A stretch of 38,869 nt of DNA from Candidatus Bathyarchaeota archaeon (lineage in GTDB: Archaea > Thermoproteota > Bathyarchaeia > Bathyarchaeales > DTEX01): the NCBI GenBank assembly GCA_018396655.1, contig JAGTQF010000010.1, positions 1-38,869 of the forward strand. The letters run 5' to 3'. The position numbers were made by a program, and so were the translations under genes. Below are positions 33,286-38,869 of this stretch, in pieces. The notes below the pieces were generated by a model. It worked only from the letters and a program-made list of their open reading frames with translations, had not been told where the DNA came from and ran no database searches. The first letter of the stretch is position 1, and the number at the start of each line of letters is the position of its first letter.

Positions 33286-35079
33286 TTAACGTTTCCCCCC
33301 ACATAATGGTTCGCATTCGATTGCAGCCCTCTGTCTATTAATACCCCGAATTACTTCTGGATTAACCTTCGGTCTCCTATCGTAAGTGTATAATCCATTT
33401 GTTTCCTGTTCAATATCATAGAGCTGCGTGTAACAGAAGCCAGAGATAGCCTTATTAGAGAGTAGAGTCTCTGTTAATGCCTTGTATCTTAAAATGAACT
33501 CTTCAAGAGTTTTTGGTCTCTCACCATATCCCCAGCTTTCACCAGCTTTAGTCTCAAAAGGATTCCACCAGGTTCCACCATATTCGCTTACCATAAATGG
33601 TTGCCCCTCATAATCCATGTTTCTTAAAAGGTCTGTTGGGCGCCTAAAATCAAGTTGAATTTTCCCTCCCCCGCTTAAAATGGCATAGTGTTCTTTGAAG
33701 GATTCAGGATTCTGCTCGTAATCATGAACATCATATATGTCTATTTCTTTATCAACGTGCGTCCAACCACTGCAATCGATAATCAGCCTTGTAGGATCAA
33801 GCATTCTAGTTATACGCGTAACTCTTTGAATGAATTCTGCGCAGACTTTATCATCAGCGCGGATTGACCTTTCATTAAAGGGCGTCCATATGATGATTGA
33901 TGGATGATTAATATCTCTTCTCACAGTCTCAATCCATTCATCTAGCAGCGCCTCTCTAGCCAACGCATTAGTTAAATCAGCGCCCCAATCTGGAAATTCG
34001 CCAGCCACAAGATAACCTAGTTTATCCGCCCAGTATAAGAAGCGTGGCTCAAACACCTTTTGATGCAATCTGGCGCCGTCGAAACCCATATCCTTAGCTA
34101 ACTCTATATCGCGCCTTAAAGCTTCGTCGGATGGAGCAGTATAAATGCCATCCGGATAATATCCTTGGTCTAGGACAAATCTTAAAAAGCGCACTTCACC
34201 ATTAAGCAGAATTTTATTCCTAAATCTGCGTATTTCGCGTAGACCAATGTAAGATTTAACCTCATCCACAATTCCATCCTTACCAGTAATTTTAAGATTC
34301 AGCCCATATAAATATGGGTCCTCAGGAGACCATAGGTGTGCATCCGGAATCCTCATGTAAATATGGCTTATGGGCTTCAGAGAAAGAGCTTGAGCTTCAA
34401 CCACCACATTATTCCCTTCATAAACCTGAGCCGAAAGAGTATATTCGCCTTCGCCTCTCACATGAACGTCGATAAAGATGCCGCCGCTTTTCGGCTCAGT
34501 TATTATGCGAAAATACTCTATGTATTGATTTGGAACGGCTTCAAGCCAAACCGTTTGCCAGATTCCAGTTACGCGGGTGTAAAAGCAACTGTAAGATTTC
34601 AAGCGATGACTCTGTTTTCCAGTTGGCTGAAGACCGCTTCTACACTCATCTAGAGCCCAAACAACTATCTCATTATCCTCTGGCCTAACAAGTTTAGTTA
34701 TGTCGAATGTGAAGGGTGTGTATCCACCTTTATGAGTGCCAGCTTTATAGCCATTAATCCACACTGCCGCTCCGTAATCTACTGCGCCAAAATGAAGTAA
34801 GATGTGATTATCCAGCCATTGGTCTGGAATATCAAAGAAGCGCTTATACCAAACGGACTCCATGAAGTCTTTCTCACCAATGCCAGATAAGCTGCTTTCA
34901 GGAGGAAATGGCACAATTATTCTTCTAGAGAATTCTTTTCCGCTAAACCAGCCCTTCTCAAGTCCGCTCCTACTATTATCTATCTCAAATTGCCATTCAC
35001 CATTAAGGTTCATCCAGTTTTTTCTCTCAAAATCCGGTCTCGGATACTCCGGCCTTGGAATACTCAACCTCTCAACCAC
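33286..35079 (-). CDS. GH2 family glycosidase (beta-galactosidase/glucuronidase-like)
   Basis: 597 residues, glycoside hydrolase family 2. The N-terminal sugar-binding jelly roll starts 'NWMNLNGEWQFEIDN', with 'VWYKRFFDIPDQW' and 'AAVWINGYKAGTHKGGYTPF'. An immunoglobulin-like middle leads into the TIM barrel with 'LAKDMGFDGARLHQK', acid/base Glu403 in 'WTPFNERS' and nucleophile Glu499 in 'FMVSEYGG'. There is no signal peptide, so it is intracellular. It is shorter than LacZ and close to the many uncharacterised GH2 enzymes of about 600 residues; the sugar is uncertain. GTG 35079 is used; TTG 35067 with AAGGGTGGT upstream is a good alternative. It lies between agmatinase (12 bases) and sufC (37 bases). 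Confidence 0.9.
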   Translation of the reverse strand: MVERLSIPRPEYPRPDFERKNWMNLNGEWQFEIDNSRSGLEKGWFSGKEFSRRIIVPFPPESSLSGIGEKDFMESVWYKRFFDIPDQWLDNHILLHFGAVDYGAAVWINGYKAGTHKGGYTPFTFDITKLVRPEDNEIVVWALDECRSGLQPTGKQSHRLKSYSCFYTRVTGIWQTVWLEAVPNQYIEYFRIITEPKSGGIFIDVHVRGEGEYTLSAQVYEGNNVVVEAQALSLKPISHIYMRIPDAHLWSPEDPYLYGLNLKITGKDGIVDEVKSYIGLREIRRFRNKILLNGEVRFLRFVLDQGYYPDGIYTAPSDEALRRDIELAKDMGFDGARLHQKVFEPRFLYWADKLGYLVAGEFPDWGADLTNALAREALLDEWIETVRRDINHPSIIIWTPFNERSIRADDKVCAEFIQRVTRITRMLDPTRLIIDCSGWTHVDKEIDIYDVHDYEQNPESFKEHYAILSGGGKIQLDFRRPTDLLRNMDYEGQPFMVSEYGGTWWNPFETKAGESWGYGERPKTLEEFILRYKALTETLLSNKAISGFCYTQLYDIEQETNGLYTYDRRPKVNPEVIRGINRQRAAIECEPLCGGKR

Positions 35080-35091
35080 CCTTCAAATCTA

Positions 35092-35994
35092 CTATTGTCT
35101 CATATTACTAATCCTATGGAGATGTGAGAGAACTTCAAATATAATTTTAGCAGCACATATAGCTGTTATCCCACTACCATCATATGGCGGCGCAACCTCC
35201 ACAACATCAAAGCCCACTAAGCGCTGGTCACATAACCCTAATAGGACATCTAGAAGCGCACTTACTGATATACCCTCAGGCTCTGGATTTTGAACGGCCG
35301 GTGCAAAAGCAGGGTCCAGAACATCCATGTCTATAGTAACATATATTTTGTCATAAGTATCAAGAGAACTTTTAATCTCCTCGAGAACATCCTTTCTATC
35401 GGAGTTTAAGATCCGCTGTGAGGTTACACATATAATATTGTCTGTGTTAGCGACGTATTCGAGCTCCTCCTTGCATACGGCTCTAGTTCCAATCTCAATT
35501 ATTTTCCTTGGTTTTATCTCCTCATTTATTCTGCGCATGAACGTTGCATGACATAACCTCTCATCCATATATTCGCTCCTAAGGTCTAAGTGGGCGTCAA
35601 AGCTCACTAGAGCAAAATCACCCTTAATGCTCCTCACAGCCCCAAATGTTATTGTATGTTCCCCACCAATCATTACCGGCTTTTTCCCACTTTCAAATAT
35701 GTCCTCACAGACAAGCTTTATTCTTTTAAGCGTTTCAACAAGATTTCCGCTTACATGAAGATCTCCAGCGTCATGAACGCGCACTTCTTCAATATCAATT
35801 CCAGACCTAAAGCTGTAGGTTTCAATGTTAAGGGATGCTTCTCTAATTGCTGCTGGTGCAAATCTAGCTCCTACTCGATATGTGCTTGTAAAATCGAATG
35901 GAACACCAAAGAGCACATATTCTGCTTCCTTAAGGGTTCTCTGGAAACCGCTAAAAAACATCGTTGCTGATGTAAAGAGGTCTAGGTTTTTCAT
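35092..35994 (-). CDS. speB: Agmatinase (ureohydrolase family)
   Basis: 300 residues, Mn-dependent ureohydrolase; agmatine to putrescine plus urea is the usual archaeal assignment. Metal ligands: His113 in 'GGEHTITFG', Asp133/His135/Asp137 in 'SFDAHLDLR', Asp222/Asp224 in 'IDMDVLDPAF'. 'PAVQNPEPEGIS' and 'FDVVEVAPPYD' are the family closers (normally PGTGTPEPGG; here the GTG is changed). The change in the substrate loop means arginase, guanidinobutyrase or another amidinohydrolase cannot be excluded. First gene of the minus-strand run agmatinase-GH2-sufC-sufB, with only 12 bases to GH2. Confidence 0.88.
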   Translation of the reverse strand: MKNLDLFTSATMFFSGFQRTLKEAEYVLFGVPFDFTSTYRVGARFAPAAIREASLNIETYSFRSGIDIEEVRVHDAGDLHVSGNLVETLKRIKLVCEDIFESGKKPVMIGGEHTITFGAVRSIKGDFALVSFDAHLDLRSEYMDERLCHATFMRRINEEIKPRKIIEIGTRAVCKEELEYVANTDNIICVTSQRILNSDRKDVLEEIKSSLDTYDKIYVTIDMDVLDPAFAPAVQNPEPEGISVSALLDVLLGLCDQRLVGFDVVEVAPPYDGSGITAICAAKIIFEVLSHLHRISNMRQ

Positions 35995-36076
35995 ATTTCC
36001 AGTTTTCTCTATGAAGACTTATAAGCGTAAAGCAATTATAATCGTAAATATTCCTTCCTACAAGCATTCATTTAGA

Positions 36077-36472
36077 ATGGCTGAGATAAAAATGATCAAG
36101 GAGAGCGGCATAAGTGCTCCTACAATCTTATACGCTATATCAATATCCTATTTTGTCGTTGGCACCATATTACTGGCTATAATGGCGCTGTCAAAACATA
36201 ATCTCTTACCCCTCCACTTAGGGTTTGTGGGAGCCCTTAATATTGTTGCCTCCTATAGTTTAATCAAGGCAAGAAGATGGACACTTCATGTAGTGGTCTT
36301 TGTATCGCTGGTGAATCTTACATTTAGCTTTACAGCCTTAATCGCTATAGTCAACCTTTTCGGCCTGAGAGATATCCTGAGCATACTATTTCTGTTAGGC
36401 ATAAGCGCTTATGTAATACTCTCAGCTACTTCATTAGGATATGTAATTCGCGAAAGGAGCAAGTTTAGATAA
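36077..36472 (+). CDS. Four-helix membrane protein of unknown function
   Basis: 131 residues from the ATG at 36077. The ORF track runs back to 35825, but that part overlaps the antisense agmatinase gene and is a shadow. About four transmembrane helices: 'YAISISYFVVGTILLAIMAL', 'LGFVGALNIVASYSLI', 'LHVVVFVSLVNLTFSFTALI' and 'ILSILFLLGISAYVILSATS'. It ends in a basic tail. A TATA-like TTATAAG lies near 36019. No family recognised; the length and layout resemble small archaeal integral membrane proteins. The next gene starts 58 bases on, in the same direction. Confidence 0.65.
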   Translation: MAEIKMIKESGISAPTILYAISISYFVVGTILLAIMALSKHNLLPLHLGFVGALNIVASYSLIKARRWTLHVVVFVSLVNLTFSFTALIAIVNLFGLRDILSILFLLGISAYVILSATSLGYVIRERSKFR

Positions 36473-36530
36473 ATATTCCTGACCAAAATTGATTTATTTT
36501 GGAAAGCCGAAAAGTATCTTTGGAGCGATT

Positions 36531-37145
36531 ATGTATTCTATTATGAGGTTTCCGTCAAGATTTCAGAAGTTTGTTAGGGCGCCAGCTGAATGGCTCTGTG
36601 AGAAATTAGTGCAGGTTTTGGGTGAGATTTATAAGAAGAATGAAGGAGAGTTTATTTTTAAGTCTAGTATTAATAGTGGAACAGGTGTTACGCTTAAAGT
36701 GAGATTGATTCCAGAAGGCGACTTCAGCCTGATTGAATTTATCTTTGGTTATCGCATGTTTACTCTAGTTATACTTGTGGTCCTCATATTTTTCGTAGGA
36801 TTAAGTGTAGCTTCATCTTCGCTCTTTCCGCTTATTGGGCTGATAATTATACCTTTGTTAGCCCATAGAGCCAGCTCTAAAATAGATGGTTTTCTAGAGG
36901 AGATTAGCAAAATCCTAGTAGGCTTAGAGGGTGAGTATGCCCGCAAAAGACTTGCAGAGGAGAGAGCTAAGTGGCAAAGCAGCCCAAAAGATGTTGGTGA
37001 GCTATATAGAAGATTGTGTGAGAAGCACATTAAGATATGGGGGAATACATATGCGTTAGAATATAAAATCAGCGAGTATCAAAGACAAGGGCTGACAAGA
37101 GATGAGGCTATAAGAAAGACGGCTGATGAGGAGGGAATATTTTAG
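36531..37145 (+). CDS. Membrane protein with cytosolic helical tail, function unknown
   Basis: 204 residues from ATG 36531, chosen because GGAG lies five bases upstream; the track's TTG 36489 adds 14 residues. One hydrophobic hairpin sits in the middle ('FTLVILVVLIFFVGLSVA' and 'LFPLIGLIIIPLLA'). The N-terminal domain of about 75 residues has 'EGEFIFKSSINSGTGVTLKV', and a charged C-terminal part is rich in Glu and Arg ('KILVGLEGEYARKRLAEERA'). I do not recognise the family. It converges with the next membrane protein gene, stop codons overlapping by four bases. Confidence 0.65.
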   Translation: MYSIMRFPSRFQKFVRAPAEWLCEKLVQVLGEIYKKNEGEFIFKSSINSGTGVTLKVRLIPEGDFSLIEFIFGYRMFTLVILVVLIFFVGLSVASSSLFPLIGLIIIPLLAHRASSKIDGFLEEISKILVGLEGEYARKRLAEERAKWQSSPKDVGELYRRLCEKHIKIWGNTYALEYKISEYQRQGLTRDEAIRKTADEEGIF

Positions 37146-37828
37146 ACAGCTCTTTTCCGCACCCTTCCGCGATATTTAACATACGCTAATATGGTTATGG
37201 TGGTTGACCAGGCAGCAACATTCTGGCAAATCAAGTATTTCCACGTAACATTAAGCGTTGTGATTAGCTCGTTTAGGGGCTTAATTAACCCCCATAAACT
37301 ATTCCTAAAGGAGATGGCGAGGGGAGCGATGGCATTTATTAGTGATGAATTTATTTGTTTAGACGATTCAATTAAGCTCCTAAATAGGCCGCTACTCCAG
37401 TATAAGTTAGTTGCAAAGCCATAAAGGAAAAATGGGCACATCAACGCAAGCATAATGAAGGATAAGAAGCAAAACAGCAATATAGTGCTTAGAGCGCCCA
37501 AAAAAGTGGAATGCAGCAAACGGCCCCCAGCGGCTAAATCTAAAGATTTATCACTTATTCTCGCTTTAGCTCCTGCGGATGCCTTAAGCGGCACGGTAAA
37601 TAAGTTTCTCGTTAAGTGAAGCCAGCTCAGTAAGAGAATAAGGATTACATTTAATGGAATCAAAAGAAAGAGTATGATATTTAATGTTTCCAGCGGGGTT
37701 GTTGTATAAGTTAGGCCTTCTGAAATAAAAGACATTATTAATGTATATTGGATTATGACGGAAAAGATTATACATAAGACATGCATAACAAGTTTTCTCG
37801 CATCAAATCGTACCTTTAAGTATTTCAA
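37142..37828 (-). CDS. Multi-helix membrane protein of unknown function
   Basis: 228 residues. Helices near 13-33 ('LVMHVLCIIFSVIIQYTLIM'), 47-68 ('LNIILFLLIPLNVILILLLS') and 108-138 ('FLGALSTILLFCFLSFIMLA' then 'LMCPFF'), with a possible fourth near the C-terminus ('NVAAWSTTITILAYV'). A charged loop ('KASAGAKARISDKSLDLAAG') lies between helices 2 and 3. The C-terminus is very basic. No family recognised. It converges on the preceding plus-strand gene, so it is separate from that unit despite the similar membrane character. Confidence 0.6.
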   Translation of the reverse strand: MKYLKVRFDARKLVMHVLCIIFSVIIQYTLIMSFISEGLTYTTTPLETLNIILFLLIPLNVILILLLSWLHLTRNLFTVPLKASAGAKARISDKSLDLAAGGRLLHSTFLGALSTILLFCFLSFIMLALMCPFFLYGFATNLYWSSGLFRSLIESSKQINSSLINAIAPLAISFRNSLWGLIKPLNELITTLNVTWKYLICQNVAAWSTTITILAYVKYRGRVRKRAV

Positions 37829-38008
37829 CGACCACTAGCCTCACTTGATTGCTCCATAGACAGATAAAATTAATCTTTCCATTAACTTAAAAATTTTCAA
37901 TGCCCATCTATCCACGGATAGCGGCATCATTGTTCAGTTAAAATTCAAAGAAAACATTTTTATGTGACACAATATGGGGGCAATAATGGAGCTTAAAGGA
38001 CGATGCAG
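37829..38008. other. AT-rich intergenic region
   Basis: Between the membrane protein start and tRNA-Glu. It holds the likely promoter for the minus-strand membrane gene and a second A/T stretch near 37947-37961 (GAAAACATTTTTATG). I see no open frame worth reporting. Confidence 0.4.
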
Positions 38009-38016
38009 TTATATAC
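38009..38016 (+). promoter_or_regulatory. TATA-like promoter of tRNA-Glu
   Basis: TTATATAC about 30-38 bases before the mature 5' end of the tRNA, leaving a leader of roughly 9 bases for RNase P processing. Position is right for an archaeal tRNA promoter. Confidence 0.5.
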
Positions 38017-38046
38017 GGGAAACAGGAATAAAATAGCTAATCTAGG

Positions 38047-38124
38047 GCTCCGGTAGTATAGTCCGGTCAAGTATAGCGGCCTCTCGAGCCGCGGACCCGG
38101 GTTCAAATCCCGGCCGGAGCACCA
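38047..38124 (+). tRNA. tRNA-Glu (anticodon CTC)
   Basis: Folds as a standard tRNA. Acceptor GCTCCGG pairs with CCGGAGC, discriminator A, and CCA is encoded in the gene. The anticodon stem GCGGC/GCCGC holds a 7-base loop CTCTCGA, so the anticodon is CTC, reading GAG (Glu). T-arm CCGGG-TTCAAAT-CCCGG is perfect. No intron in the anticodon loop. Confidence 0.95.
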
Positions 38125-38182
38125 GCCTCTATGGTTCAAATTCTCTTTCCCTCCTTTTAAATCTGGAAATAATGAGTTCAGC

Positions 38183-38392
38183 GTGAAGAGTGAGATATAT
38201 GATTATGCTGAGAGACTTAAGCAGTATGGGCGGATTTCCATTCCATCTGGAAGAGCATTTACATTCTTCAATGACCAATACTGTCTCATAACATGCATGG
38301 CAAAAACTGGCATGAAGCCATGTCCATCGTTGCGAGCTTTAAGTCTCTATCAATTCAAGAAAATCCTAAATATACTAAAACTGAAATACTGA
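38183..38392 (+). CDS. Short ORF, hypothetical
   Basis: 69 residues from a GTG start just after the tRNA. 'SEIYDYAERLKQYGRISIPS' looks like a real amphipathic protein start and the rest has Cys and basic residues ('YCLITCMAKTGMKPCPS'). No family recognised and no strong ribosome site. It ends two bases before the convergent short ORF. May be a small gene or the remnant of one inserted next to the tRNA. Confidence 0.4.
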   Translation: MKSEIYDYAERLKQYGRISIPSGRAFTFFNDQYCLITCMAKTGMKPCPSLRALSLYQFKKILNILKLKY

Positions 38393-38394
38393 AT

Positions 38395-38634
38395 TCACAC
38401 ATCCTTTAGCTCTCCAATTTGAGGTAAATATTTTTTAATCTCACTCAGACGTGAATGGATCTCCTCTCTGACTTTATAGGGGATTATATAAGCTTTGATC
38501 TTCACAATTCCCTTATTCGCTCGCTTTATTAATCTAATATATTTGGCGTTGATTAAAGTTTCTTCCCATGTCTGCAACATCCCATGACCAGCTATGATGA
38601 CCTCTAATGAGGGATCATCCAGCAGTATTTGCAT
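38395..38634 (-). CDS. Short ORF, possibly the 3' part of a truncated gene
   Basis: 79 residues from ATG 38634, but the frame stays open upstream for about 43 more codons ('NALVETRLHFKGSLNKAQRG' and so on) to a TAG near 38765, with protein-like composition and no ATG, GTG or TTG. The body has 'LLDDPSLEVIIAGHGMLQTW' and a basic 'RLIKRANKGIVKIKAYIIPY', ending in 'IKKYLPQIGE'. Family not recognised. The continuation without a start suggests 5' loss or a frameshift; alternatively translation starts at 38634. Situated beside a tRNA, a common integration point. Confidence 0.4.
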   Translation of the reverse strand: MQILLDDPSLEVIIAGHGMLQTWEETLINAKYIRLIKRANKGIVKIKAYIIPYKVREEIHSRLSEIKKYLPQIGELKDV

Positions 38635-38869
38635 AGACCCTCTCTCAGCGGAGATGTCTATTAATCCTCGTTGCGCTTTGTTTAAGGATCCTTTAAAGTG
38701 TAAGCGGGTTTCGACAAGCGCATTCTCTTTACATGCAACTTCATCTCGAATGGAGAACCTCTAAAGGAAGACTATATCTATCCTGTTTATTGTCAATAGA
38801 ATCATTTGAAAGCCATCTTTACTCTTATAGTGCCTTAATAAACTCTCAACCGGTACCAATTACAAGACT
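38635..38869. other. Window end, no firm gene
   Basis: Holds the start-less upstream continuation of the minus-strand frame (to about 38765). I see no other supported feature before the window ends. Confidence 0.35.

Overview
The window looks like a chromosomal segment of an archaeon, most likely from the TACK group and possibly Bathyarchaeia-like; the lineage is my inference. Supporting signs are Mre11-Rad50, an ESCRT-III/CdvB homologue, an Alg7/AglH-like GlcNAc-phosphotransferase, archaeal-type phosphoglycerate kinase, a minimal SufC-SufB pair, BRE/TATA-like promoters, many TTG/GTG starts with strong Shine-Dalgarno sites, and a tRNA-Glu(CTC). The GAPDH is of the bacterial 'NGFGRIGR' type. 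I see no CRISPR array, rRNA or insertion sequence.

Layout. 1-2.4 kb: surface glycan genes (partial Alg7/AglH-like enzyme, DUF354 protein, hexapeptide acetyltransferase). 2.4-3.1 kb: a HEPN/nucleotidyltransferase pair. 3.1-9.0 kb, minus strand: GH51 arabinofuranosidase, HypE-like AIR synthase protein, PGK, GAPDH, DUF488. 9.1-10.6 kb: PRPP synthetase and a small unknown protein, with a broken AbrB-like gene between them. 10.6-14.1 kb, minus strand: a three-gene operon that I read as an archaeal Smc5/6-like complex (Smc6-like ATPase, Nse4-like kleisin, Nse3/MAGE-like KITE protein). 14.2-17.0 kb: membrane-anchored transglutaminase-like protein and DUF362 protein. 17.2-18.2 kb: a decayed patch with a DUF6379 (C-glycoside deglycosidase beta-like) gene, the C-terminal stub of a Gfo/Idh/MocA oxidoreductase, palindromes and a frameshifted fragment. 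18.2-22.5 kb: Mre11, compact Rad50, DUF72. 22.5-24.3 kb: CBS-pair protein and sugar nucleotidyltransferase. 24.3-25.2 kb: CdvB-like ESCRT-III with a two-helix membrane protein. 25.3-31.2 kb: 5-formyl-THF cyclo-ligase family protein, GSA-aminomutase-like aminotransferase, PfkB kinase and two MFS transporters. 31.3-36.0 kb, minus strand: agmatinase, GH2 glycosidase, SufC, SufB. 36-37.8 kb: three membrane proteins of unknown role. 38.0 kb to end: tRNA-Glu and two short weak ORFs.

How it fits together. Sugar use (GH51, GH2, MFS, PfkB) feeds lower glycolysis or gluconeogenesis (GAPDH, PGK) and PRPP synthesis. The nucleotidyltransferase and the first three genes serve glycan synthesis. Two distinct SMC-family ATPases (Smc6-like and Rad50) plus CdvB give the window a genome-maintenance and cell-division flavour. 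The Smc6/Nse4/Nse3-like operon is the most striking element: all three products carry recognisable signatures of the eukaryotic Smc5/6 core. Family assignments come from recalled motifs, not from searches.
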